A stretch of DNA of 10,061 bases from Methanosarcinales archaeon (GTDB taxonomy: Archaea > Halobacteriota > Syntropharchaeia > Alkanophagales > Methanospirareceae): positions 1 to 10,061 of the forward strand of contig WJOV01000009.1 of assembly GCA_009618475.1 (NCBI GenBank), written 5' to 3'. This document shows, piece after piece, positions 1-5,782 of this stretch; position 1 is the stretch's first letter; the number at the start of each line of letters is the position of its first letter. Made by a program: the position numbers and the translations under genes. The notes beneath the pieces were generated by a model. It saw only the letters and a list, made by a program, of their open reading frames with translations. It was not told the origin of the DNA and searched no databases.

Positions 1-84
1 CTTCGTCAGTTCCACGTCTACCCTGCCAAACGTGATGATGATGTTGCTACCCACCATTACCTGCACATCTATTTCCAGCTCCAT
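1..84 (-). CDS. Start of an unidentified gene, cut by the left edge
   Basis: An open frame of 28 codons runs from an ATG at 84 leftwards off the window without a stop. The N-terminus reads MELEIDVQVMVGSNI and ends in VDVELTK. A GGCGAGGT Shine-Dalgarno-like sequence lies five bases before the ATG, which supports this start. The fragment has no signal peptide and alternates hydrophobic and charged residues like a beta strand. It is too short to place in a family. It is transcribed divergently from the membrane-protein gene at 323, and the AT-rich stretch 85-322 serves as the shared upstream region. Confidence 0.5.
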   Translation of the reverse strand, partial: MELEIDVQVMVGSNIIITFGRVDVELTK

Positions 85-207
85 CGTGTACCTCGCCTAC
101 TCTTTTCTTTATATGGTATAAGTCCTAACTTAATACTGTATCGGGACAACACCAATAAATAAAATTTGTTTTTATATATAAAAATCCCAATGCCAAATTC
201 GTAGTAT

Positions 208-258
208 GGGTATATTTCCAAAATGCCCGAATAAAAAACGAAATATATTTATATACCC
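208..258. repeat. Inverted 8-mer pair GGGTATAT / ATATACCC
   Basis: GGGTATAT at 208-215 is repeated in inverted orientation as ATATACCC at 251-258, with 35 bases between the arms. The pair sits in the AT-rich divergent intergenic region and overlaps TATA-like sequence (TTTATATA). It could be an operator or simply two oppositely oriented TATA-like elements. Nothing else is evident in 85-270. Confidence 0.3.
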
Positions 259-270
259 TTACTCTATTCA

Positions 271-311
271 AAATTTATAAGGTAGGAGATAATAAATAAG
301 GGATAGGTGAT
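271..311 (+). promoter_or_regulatory. Probable promoter and Shine-Dalgarno of the first membrane-protein gene
   Basis: AAATTTATAA at 271-280 is a plausible TATA box. A start of transcription about 25 bases downstream, near 303, would give a short leader containing AGGTGAT (305-311). That matches the archaeal anti-Shine-Dalgarno consensus and lies 11 bases before the ATG at 323. A second TATA-like stretch (TTTATATA, about 249-256) is an alternative. Confidence 0.4.
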
Positions 312-322
312 TTAAGATAAAG

Positions 323-1267
323 ATGGGCACAAGAGAGTCCTTCGAAAAGGTAATAATGGATTGGCGAACTCTGGCAGTGATAGCGGTGGTGACGATTTTA
401 TGGCGAACGTTCATAAGCATTGACAAAGAGATAGCGCTCTGGGAAAGTGTATGCTCAGGTGTTGTTCTTCTCATATTGGGCTGGTTTATCTTCGGTTATC
501 TCTATTATCTGTCCAGGACAGAGACGAGCTGGTTAATTTCGAATAAGCTGGCTCAGGGAATTGCCATTAGCGTAAGCGCCTTAAACGTTTACGTTCTTGT
601 TTACTATGCGATGAGATGGTTCCGATTAATGACTGAAACAGAAGTTTATGTGCCGCGGGATTTTCTTCTCAGGGATGCGAGATACGCAATGTTAGTGCTG
701 GCGTATTGTGGCATAATATGGGCGACGGGGCATCTAAGAAAGATGCACGATAATTACATGTTGGTAACCGAGAAAATGCCGGAGAGGCGAAAACCGGGAG
801 CACAAGAAGCATTATTCAAAATAATAACTGATGAACGGTCGGTGATAGTGATATTAGGCGTAGTATTTTTATGGCGTTCATTCATAAGTTTCGACAAACA
901 AATAGTTCTTTGGGAGTGTATGTGCTCCGGGATTGCTCTTTTCATAATGGGTTGGGTTCTCTTCGGTTACATAAGTTCACTGACAGTGAGAGCGGTCAGA
1001 CCAAGCGTTGCAAAGATTTACCAGGGGTTTGCCTTTGCGCTATTCGCTGTAAACATGTATGCTCTCGTTTACTACGGAATGAGGTGGTATGGATTAATAT
1101 ACTTTGCAGGTGCAGAAGAAGCGTTAGTACCGCTGGATTTTCTATTCCGGGATGTAAGATATTTTATGTTAGTGATATTTTATTGCACGGCAATAGTGCT
1201 ATCGAAGTATTTAGAAAAAGCATCTGAGGAGTGCGAATACTTGATTAAGAAAGAATCGAAAGCTTAG
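323..1267 (+). CDS. Duplicated-module membrane protein A (8 predicted TM helices, unknown family)
   Basis: The protein has 314 residues. I do not recognise the family. It consists of two homologous halves (about 1-155 and 160-314), each with four hydrophobic segments, at about 17-33, 43-62, 79-97 and 121-138 in the first half and at equivalent places in the second. Each half repeats the same signature: WR..(I/V)S.D (W27 R28 S32 D34; W184 R185 S189 D191), WE..CSG (W40 E41 C44 S45; W197 E198 C201 S202), YY.MRW (94-99; 250-255) and P.DF..RD.RY (P111-Y121; P270-Y280). The basic linker near 139-170 suggests a cytoplasmic N-terminus and linker. That would put the conserved charged motifs, which lie between helices 1-2 and 3-4, on the outer face. 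The start at 323 is preceded by AGGTGAT. A paralogue follows 135 bases downstream. Confidence 0.85.
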   Translation: MGTRESFEKVIMDWRTLAVIAVVTILWRTFISIDKEIALWESVCSGVVLLILGWFIFGYLYYLSRTETSWLISNKLAQGIAISVSALNVYVLVYYAMRWFRLMTETEVYVPRDFLLRDARYAMLVLAYCGIIWATGHLRKMHDNYMLVTEKMPERRKPGAQEALFKIITDERSVIVILGVVFLWRSFISFDKQIVLWECMCSGIALFIMGWVLFGYISSLTVRAVRPSVAKIYQGFAFALFAVNMYALVYYGMRWYGLIYFAGAEEALVPLDFLFRDVRYFMLVIFYCTAIVLSKYLEKASEECEYLIKKESKA

Positions 1268-1271
1268 AATA

Positions 1272-1337
1272 TAGCCAATAGCCAATAGCCAGGTAGGCAA
1301 TAGCCAATAGATAGGCAATGGGCAAGTAGCCAATAGG
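1272..1337. repeat. Degenerate TAGCCAATAG repeat cluster
   Basis: The spacer between the two paralogous genes contains GCCAATAG or GGCAATAG-like octamers at least five times in 65 bases, at irregular spacing (for example 1274-1281, 1281-1288, 1303-1310 and 1329-1336). The repeats are too short and irregular to be a CRISPR array. Their origin could be slippage, and they could act as binding sites or in RNA structure. Confidence 0.7.
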
Positions 1338-1369
1338 AAACGGGGGACCTTCCCCTATTCCCTTTTGGC
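1330..1369. other. Imperfect hairpin in the spacer between paralogues
   Basis: CCAATAGGAAACGGGGGA (from 1330) pairs imperfectly with TCCCCTATTCCCTTTTGG (to 1368), leaving a three-base loop and three mismatches plus one G-T pair. Further GGCTATTCCCTATTC sequence to the right is complementary to copies of the upstream repeat. It could be a terminator, a processing site or a cruciform. No U-tract follows, so I do not call it a terminator. Confidence 0.45.
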
Positions 1370-1402
1370 TATTCCCTATTCACCTATCCGGGATTTTCTA
1401 AG

Positions 1403-2350
1403 ATGAGCATGAGAAAATTCATATTCAAGGCGATAACCGATGAACGAGTGTTAATAGTAGTAGCGGGTATAGCTTTCTTATGGCGAGCAGTCGTAAGCTC
1501 TGATGAAAAAATAGCCTTCTGGGAAAGTGCATGCTCGGCTGTAACTCTTTTCATAATTGGCTGGGTCCTCTTCTGGTATATGCACTCAATGAGCGTGAAA
1601 CCGACGGATTGGTCGGTATCGAATAGGATTTATTGCGGCATTTCCCTTTGCCTTATCGTCCTGAACGTTTATATTGCGACTTATTATGGAATGAGATGGT
1701 CTGGATTACTGCATGTAGAAGTCTCCGCGCCGCGGGATTTCATTTACAGAGACGTGCGATATGTGCTCTTCGTGATGTATTACTGCGTAGTAATTGGCTC
1801 GGCTCGGTATCTAAGAGGAGTGCACGAGGATTACAGACTGCTAATCAAAGAAATACCAAAGAAACGTGCAAATTGCATAAAAGAAGCCATATTCAACGTG
1901 ATGACGCATGAACGAACTTTAGCGGTGATAATAGCAGCAGCAATTATATGGCGAGTAGCTATAAGCACTGACAATATTGTAACCTTCTGGGAAAGCACGT
2001 GCTCCGGTATTTCGCTTATCATAATTGGCTGGTTCCTCTTCGGATACCTCTGTGCGTTGTCCGTGAAGGTGAAACACAAGCCGGATTTGACAAAAGTCAT
2101 CCAGCGTGTAGCCCTTGGTCTATGCGCTATAAACGTTTATGCCGTTTTTTACTATGGGATGAGATGGTATGAGCTGATAGGCAGAGTCATGGGAGCGGTA
2201 ACGGAAACGTACGTGCCGCAGCCGCTGGATATTGTCTTCAGGGATATAAGATATGTCACGTTAGTGATTTTTTATTGCGCTGCAATATTATTGGCAAAGC
2301 ATTTGGAAAAGGCATACGAGGATTATACCGTGCCAGCCCGGAAAGGGTAA
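1403..2350 (+). CDS. Duplicated-module membrane protein B, paralogue of the preceding gene
   Basis: The protein has 315 residues, colinear with its upstream neighbour and again built from two four-helix halves (about 1-157 and 158-315). The signature residues are retained in both halves: W27 R28, D34, W40 E41, C44, YY.MRW at 94-99, P110-Y120; then W183 R184, D190, W196 E197, C200, YY.MRW at 250-255, and P274-Y284 with FRD.RY. First halves resemble each other more than they resemble second halves. For example, first halves share a W..SN(K/R) loop and PRDF, while second halves share GMRWY.LI and a K.LEKA.E tail. Internal duplication therefore preceded gene duplication. No clear Shine-Dalgarno is visible; a second in-frame ATG lies two codons later. 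It may be cotranscribed with the upstream gene. Confidence 0.85.
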   Translation: MSMRKFIFKAITDERVLIVVAGIAFLWRAVVSSDEKIAFWESACSAVTLFIIGWVLFWYMHSMSVKPTDWSVSNRIYCGISLCLIVLNVYIATYYGMRWSGLLHVEVSAPRDFIYRDVRYVLFVMYYCVVIGSARYLRGVHEDYRLLIKEIPKKRANCIKEAIFNVMTHERTLAVIIAAAIIWRVAISTDNIVTFWESTCSGISLIIIGWFLFGYLCALSVKVKHKPDLTKVIQRVALGLCAINVYAVFYYGMRWYELIGRVMGAVTETYVPQPLDIVFRDIRYVTLVIFYCAAILLAKHLEKAYEDYTVPARKG

Positions 2351-2380
2351 ATCCTAATTCCTAATTCCTAAATCCTAAAC
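2351..2380. repeat. Short tandem repeat, about four TCCTAA(T) units
   Basis: Immediately after the stop codon of the second membrane gene, ATCCTA, ATTCCTA, ATTCCTA and AATCCTA follow one another with a period of 7-8 bases. The run ends three bases before the left terminal repeat of the IS remnant. The stop of the transposase remnant frame lies inside it. Confidence 0.7.
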
Positions 2381-2693
2381 AATACCAAAATTCAAAACCA
2401 TAACTCCGCATCATTTTAGGGAATACATCAATCCCTAACAGTTTATCGAGTTCAGCGACTTTTCTCGGAATCTCTGAAATTATCTCCTGCTCGCCGTCCG
2501 TGACGATATAAACCTTTGAAAACTCTTCCAGCAGATCCATAGGGGATAACTTACGGGGAAGTCCGGCTTCTTTGAGTGCCGTTTCGAGCGTGCAGTAGCC
2601 GTAGAGGGCTAAGAAGGATGTGAATATATGCCCGAAAACGTGGAATTCCCTTCTTGCTGCTGATAAAACCGCGCTCTTTATCGAGTTTCCCAA
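2361..2693 (-). pseudogene. C-terminal remnant of a DDE (IS4/IS1634-type) transposase
   Basis: This is a 110-codon open frame. Residues about 15-95 (GHIFTSFLALYGYCTLETAL, then LSPMDLLEEFSKVYIV, then IPRKVAELDKLLGI) resemble the extreme C-terminal tail of IS4/IS1634-superfamily transposases, which lies after the catalytic DDE core. The core itself is absent. Members of this group are usually several hundred residues long, so most of the gene is lost. The only start is a TTG at 2693, with stops (TGA, TAG) a few codons upstream. A TTTATATA on the same strand just before the TTG could be incidental. The frame reads through the left terminal inverted repeat and ends in flanking repeat DNA, which supports a non-functional remnant. 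Confidence 0.7.
2383..2424. repeat. Left terminal inverted repeat of IS remnant
   Basis: Forty-two bases reading inwards from TACCAAAATTCAA to ATTTTAGGGAAT. It overlaps the 3' end of the transposase remnant. Confidence 0.75.
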
Positions 2694-2777
2694 GATAGGT
2701 ATATAAAACTTGCTATGCTATCATATATGCGTGCAATTGGTAAATACGGCGTGAAGAACTTCGTGTTTCGTGAAGTC

Positions 2778-2819
2778 ATTCCCTAAAATCGGGAGAGTTA
2801 GGGTTATTAAATTTTGGTA
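2778..2819. repeat. Right terminal inverted repeat of IS remnant
   Basis: On the plus strand it starts ATTCCCTAAAAT and ends AAATTTTGGTA. It is the inverted counterpart of 2383-2424. Confidence 0.75.
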
Positions 2820-2844
2820 AGAAGAAGTTAGAGATGAAAAGAAG

Positions 2845-2874
2845 AATCTTGTGAAAATCTGTGTAATCTTGTGG
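2845..2874. repeat. Short direct repeats AATCTTGTG
   Basis: AATCTTGTG at 2845, a variant AATCTGTGT at about 2856, and AATCTTGTGG at 2865 follow with a period near 10 bases. They lie between the IS remnant and the cupin promoter. They are the third of several different short tandem repeat types found in spacers of this window. Confidence 0.55.
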
Positions 2875-2883
2875 TTATAAAAG
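2875..2883 (+). promoter_or_regulatory. TATA box of the cupin gene
   Basis: TTATAAAAG lies about 30 bases before the ATG at 2911. This predicts a very short leader. No Shine-Dalgarno is visible before the ATG, which fits a nearly leaderless transcript. Confidence 0.4.
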
Positions 2884-2910
2884 GAGCTAAAAAAATACAA
2901 AAGTTATTAG

Positions 2911-3246
2911 ATGATAAGAGTAATGAGTAGGGAATCAAAAACCACTTTTATAGCGAAGGATGGCTCTGAGATAAGAGAGTTATTCAAATCCGAGCGGATG
3001 AGTTTGGCGGAAGCCGTAGTTTATAACGAAACAAAACTCCATTTTCATACGACTTCTGAGGAAATATATTACATTCTGGAAGGGGAGGGCGTTATGGAGC
3101 TTGAAGGAGAGGAGAAGGAAGTTTCAGAGGGTGATCTCGTGGTCATACTTCCCGAAGAGAAGCACAAGATTTCCACAACTAAGAAAGTAAGATTTTTATG
3201 TTTCTGTTCGCCTTCATATTCTGATGAGGATACGGTGTTGGGATAA
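2911..3246 (+). CDS. Small single-domain cupin protein
   Basis: The protein is 111 residues, the usual length of a single cupin_2 barrel. Cupin motif 1 is visible as H44.H46...E50 E51 followed by YYILEGEG (53-60). Motif 2 is GDLVVILPEEKH (74-85), with P81 and H85. H44, H46, E50 or E51 and H85 are the expected metal ligands, so a metal-binding beta-barrel in the cytoplasm is likely. The segment ELFKSERMSLAEAV (23-36) is typical of archaeal stand-alone cupins. The substrate cannot be told: such proteins include sugar-phosphate isomerase-like and dioxygenase-like members and many of unknown role. A second ATG at codon 5 is an alternative start. The DUF2103 gene follows after 12 bases, probably in one transcript. 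Confidence 0.88.
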   Translation: MIRVMSRESKTTFIAKDGSEIRELFKSERMSLAEAVVYNETKLHFHTTSEEIYYILEGEGVMELEGEEKEVSEGDLVVILPEEKHKISTTKKVRFLCFCSPSYSDEDTVLG

Positions 3247-3258
3247 ATCTGTATAGAA

Positions 3259-3558
3259 ATGGCGAGGTTCAAATACGTTAAGCACGGCGTAAAAAGGCAG
3301 CATGGAATTATAGAGGGTGTTCTGCCACTTTTGGAACAAATCTCTGCGATAGAAGGTGTGGATAAAGTTATACCTGCTTCGATATTCCATTCCACGGTGA
3401 GACGCATAAACCAGCCGGAATTGCGATTTCAAAGAGAAACGCACTCAGGATTCAAGTTATTGGCGCACAGCAAAAGAAGTATTCAGGAGATATTTGTTGT
3501 TGTCGAGCTGTCAAAAAAGGAAGAAGTCAAAGATAAACTAAATTGCCTGGAATGCTAA
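3259..3558 (+). CDS. DUF2103-family predicted metal-binding protein
   Basis: A 99-residue soluble protein whose layout matches DUF2103: an N-terminal KYVKHGVKRQHGIIEGVLPLL (4-24), with K8 H9 G10 and H15, then the central VIPASI, and LRFQRETHSGFKLLAHSKRSIQEIFVVV split over 55-82. The family occurs in archaea and some bacteria and is annotated as predicted metal-binding, with no established biochemical role. The C-terminal LNCLEC carries two cysteines that could contribute to metal binding. It starts 12 bases after the cupin stop and probably shares its transcript. Its stop codon lies one base from the stop of the truncated macro-domain gene on the other strand, so its last residues may have been altered by the rearrangement there. 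Confidence 0.75.
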   Translation: MARFKYVKHGVKRQHGIIEGVLPLLEQISAIEGVDKVIPASIFHSTVRRINQPELRFQRETHSGFKLLAHSKRSIQEIFVVVELSKKEEVKDKLNCLEC

Positions 3559-3559
3559 A

Positions 3560-3724
3560 CTATTCATCCTGAATTATCCTGCCGCCTTTTCTCCTTATAG
3601 CGCCCGCTACTCCTCCTCCTAACTTCAGACTTGAATTCGCTGCATTCACTATCGCATCCACTTCCAAATCCGTTATATCTCCCTTTACCAACTCCAAATA
3701 GTTCTTGTTTATTCTTACTTTCAT
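3560..3724 (-). pseudogene. Truncated macro-domain (ADP-ribose-binding) gene, N-terminal third only
   Basis: A 54-codon frame from an ATG at 3724 to a TAG at 3560-3562. It begins MKVRINKNYLELVKGDITDL and contains the three hallmarks of the macro-domain N-terminus in order: KGDIT (15-19), DAIVNAANSSL (23-33) and GGGVAGAI (36-43), then RRKGGRIIQDE. Those segments form the adenine- and distal-ribose-binding part of proteins that bind or hydrolyse ADP-ribose or its derivatives. Intact macro domains are about 170-190 residues, so roughly two thirds is missing. The frame stops where it meets the DUF2103 gene. An in-frame TGA lies five codons upstream, so 3724 is the start. A TATA-like CTATATATTATAAGG (about 3751-3765) 30 bases upstream suggests that the promoter survives. 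A deletion or rearrangement near 3560 is inferred. Confidence 0.8.
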
Positions 3725-3750
3725 GTAATTGAATCAAATATCTCCAATCC

Positions 3751-3765
3751 TTATAATATATAGAT
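3751..3765 (-). promoter_or_regulatory. TATA region of the macro-domain remnant
   Basis: On the minus strand the sequence reads CTATATATTATAAGG, centred about 30 bases before the ATG at 3724. That spacing fits an archaeal TATA box with a leader of a few bases. Confidence 0.4.
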
Positions 3766-3840
3766 TGATGAAGAAAGTGAGTGGAGGTCATGTAGTTCAA
3801 AGTTGCGGGGGAAAGATGGCTTTTAGCATTTTTGAAATTG

Positions 3841-3855
3841 AAAAGTTTAAATACC
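3841..3855 (+). promoter_or_regulatory. BRE/TATA promoter upstream of the GHKL-ATPase gene
   Basis: AAAAGTTTAAATACC closely resembles a strong archaeal BRE-TATA element. It predicts transcription starting near 3875 and a leader of about 85 bases before the ATG at 3962. A near-identical element (CGAAAAGTTTAAAACC) precedes the SIS gene at 9453. A second TATA-like GTATATATTA lies at about 3913. Confidence 0.5.
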
Positions 3856-3933
3856 AAAATCCCATTGGATATGATTATGCGGAGGGGAAAATAAGAAATG
3901 AGGGGAAAGTTCGTATATATTATGTTATCTGCC

Positions 3934-3954
3934 ATAAAGCTTTATAGGGTGGTG
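3934..3954 (+). promoter_or_regulatory. Palindrome and ribosome-binding site before the GHKL gene
   Basis: ATAAAGCTTTAT at 3934-3945 is a perfect 12-base palindrome. It is followed at once by GGGTGGTG (3947-3954), a Shine-Dalgarno-like sequence seven bases before the ATG at 3962. The palindrome could be an operator or a small hairpin next to the ribosome-binding site. Chance is not excluded in such AT-rich sequence. Confidence 0.35.
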
Positions 3955-3961
3955 CGACATT

Positions 3962-5782
3962 ATGAGTAACATGGAAAGTGTAGATTTCCTCAGCAGGCCA
4001 ACGCCTGAGCGGTTAAGAAGAGAAATAACTAACATATGTGATAGTTATAGTCACCCTTGGGACTTAATTGCAGAATTAAGTCAGAATGCAGTAGATGCAA
4101 TATTTTTACATAGGAAGGAATATGGGGTAGATCGTAGGAAACATAGGATAAAGATAACAATAAATGCGAATGAAAGGAGTATAAAATTTTTTGATACTGG
4201 GATAGGTTTCAATCCACAAAAATTTGCACATCTTTTGGCACCACATGGGACAGATAAAACTCTTAACGAGCCCGCGGTTATAGGGCAGAAAGGTGTCGGA
4301 CTTACATATACTATTTTCACTTCCAATTATTATGAAATTGAAACTAAGTCAGTTAAAGGCAGCATAAAAGGCTATATCGAAAATGCTGCTTCGTGGAAAA
4401 ATTCTACAATTAGTCCTCTGCCTAAATTTGTTTACACAGATCTTGAAGAACATGATTTTGATCCTGAAGAAACTTTTACGATTATATTCTTAAAAGATAT
4501 AGAGAGTTTTTATGACGAATCTGAAGAAATATTTTACCAAACGCTCCCAATCTTACGATACTTGCTAAGAACTAAAACTGTAATTGGCCATCTAAAAGGT
4601 TGCTTTAACAGTGAGCAAAAGTTGGATATAGATGTCACGTTGACTTTTATAGACCTAAGTGGACGAGAAAAACAGGAAAAAATTGAGCCAAGTTATATGC
4701 TCCCAGAAGAATTTCTCCAAAAAAATAAAATAGTACATTTAGATGATTTTAAGAAAATAGCAGCGACTTTAGACGATCGTCAAAAAGCAAGCAGGCTCCA
4801 CGGCAATTGTCTTGTTAAGATTGGTGCAATAAACAGGGGTGGGCGGATGATAAATTATTATTGCTTTTTTGCACCAACGAGAAGACTATGGAAAGAAATT
4901 TGTGATAAAAATGATTTGAAGGTTACCAATTCCGCAGGTGATGAAATTAATCTATATGAGGGGGGGATATATATAGGATCCAGAGGTATGCCAACAGGTA
5001 TTCGACTTGAACCCCCAATGGCTGGGGCTGCGGTTTATTGGCCTCAATTTTATATACTTGAGGAAGATGATTCCATAATTTTTGATTTGGGGAGAAAATC
5101 AATTCCTGGAAGAACCCAAGGGCTGTTGAAAGACATAGCAAAGGATCTTTTTAATGAGTTTCGTCCCTTCATAGAATATGTAGGTGCTGATCCAGCTGTT
5201 AGGCAAACAGTATCCACAGTTCAACAATACGAAAAACAGAAAGTATTTAGTGAACTTAAGGAACTACCAGATATTGGAATTGACGAAATTTCCTATTTAA
5301 AACATCCTGACGGGCAAGAAGCAGGAGTTGTAGCATTATTCCATGAATTAGTAGGTGCTGGTATCTTAAAAGGTTATTATACTTTTAAGAGAGGATATAA
5401 GATGACATATGACCTATGGGGATTTTATAAAATACACAGAGATAAAATAGGGAAAAACTATACCAAATTATCAAATGAGAGTGGTTATGTAGAAGTACCT
5501 ACGGTAATTGAATTTAAATTCAAGGCTGAAGATATACTAAGTGATTTCGTGGACAACATAAAATATTTTACAGACATAGATCTTATCGTTTGTTGGGATT
5601 TGAATGAAACAAAATTTTCGAGGCAAAGAGTGAAAGTGGAGTTGTTAAAACCTGAAGAGATATTCTATTATGGTAGCAATTATAAGTTAGTTTGGCCAGG
5701 TGCATATAATTTAGGATCTGCGAGTGAAAAACCTGTGATCGCATTACGAAAGTTTATTCAAGATTTTTTGTCTAACAGGTGA
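3962..5782 (+). CDS. GHKL (Hsp90/MutL/MORC-like) ATPase with C-terminal PD-(D/E)XK-like nuclease domain
   Basis: The protein has 606 residues. The N-terminal ATP-binding Bergerat fold is clear: N-box ELSQNAVDAI (E38, N42, D45), DTGIGF (D78, G80, G82) and GQKGVGL (108-114, K110, G111, G113). A middle region (about 190-400) with KIGAINRGGRM and RGMPTGIRLEPP resembles the S5-like transducer segment of GHKL ATPases. It ends in DLGRKSIPGR and a helix. After a linker (about 410-435), residues 440-560 show a restriction-nuclease-like pattern: FHELVGAG (460-467), YDLWG (483-487), VIEFKFK (515-521) and DIDLIVCWDLNE (538-549). D484 with E517.K519 would be the D...ExK catalytic set. No membrane segment is present. 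The gene stands alone with its own promoter. By analogy with MORC/MutL-type ATPases found in restriction systems, I infer an ATP-gated DNA-targeting effector, possibly antiphage. No methylase lies nearby. The gene looks AT-rich, suggesting transfer. Confidence 0.78.
   Translation: MSNMESVDFLSRPTPERLRREITNICDSYSHPWDLIAELSQNAVDAIFLHRKEYGVDRRKHRIKITINANERSIKFFDTGIGFNPQKFAHLLAPHGTDKTLNEPAVIGQKGVGLTYTIFTSNYYEIETKSVKGSIKGYIENAASWKNSTISPLPKFVYTDLEEHDFDPEETFTIIFLKDIESFYDESEEIFYQTLPILRYLLRTKTVIGHLKGCFNSEQKLDIDVTLTFIDLSGREKQEKIEPSYMLPEEFLQKNKIVHLDDFKKIAATLDDRQKASRLHGNCLVKIGAINRGGRMINYYCFFAPTRRLWKEICDKNDLKVTNSAGDEINLYEGGIYIGSRGMPTGIRLEPPMAGAAVYWPQFYILEEDDSIIFDLGRKSIPGRTQGLLKDIAKDLFNEFRPFIEYVGADPAVRQTVSTVQQYEKQKVFSELKELPDIGIDEISYLKHPDGQEAGVVALFHELVGAGILKGYYTFKRGYKMTYDLWGFYKIHRDKIGKNYTKLSNESGYVEVPTVIEFKFKAEDILSDFVDNIKYFTDIDLIVCWDLNETKFSRQRVKVELLKPEEIFYYGSNYKLVWPGAYNLGSASEKPVIALRKFIQDFLSNR

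Larger units (their letters stand above)
2383..2819. mobile_element. Internally deleted insertion sequence (about 437 bp) with 42-bp TIRs
   Basis: The left end, 2383-2424, begins TACCAAAATT and finishes ATTTTAGGGAAT. The right end, 2778-2819, read inwards on the minus strand, has the same first 10 and last 12 bases, and the middle shares AA, AACC and TAACTC. That gives at least 34 matches in 42 with small gaps. Between them lies only the transposase tail and about 85 non-coding bases. No target-site duplication is evident: flanks ...AACAA and AGAAG... differ. The element is too short to encode a transposase and could move only if an intact copy exists elsewhere. The outer boundaries are set by where the inverted identity stops. 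Confidence 0.75.

Noticed and set aside
1272..1337. CRISPR array
   Set aside because: Repeat units are only 8-10 bases, imperfect, and partly overlapping, with no uniform spacers.
2727..2786. 19-codon plus-strand frame (MRAIGKYGVKNFVFREVIP) with a TATATAAA about 25 bases upstream inside the IS remnant
   Set aside because: TATA spacing fits a leaderless start and the peptide looks protein-like, but it is very short, runs into the right terminal repeat and has no recognisable relative.
3564..3935. 123-codon minus-strand open frame overlapping the macro remnant
   Set aside because: It is a shadow frame: the macro-domain signature is in another frame of the same strand. The frame's translation is low in recognisable structure and ends in an Arg/Ser/Gly-rich run that is the out-of-frame reading of the macro sequence.
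3729..3947. Small plus-strand open frame (up to 72 codons) ending just before the GHKL gene
   Set aside because: It spans the strong TATA element at 3841, has no ribosome-binding site and resembles no family. Its stop near 3947 falls in the Shine-Dalgarno of the next gene, but this alone is not enough to call it.
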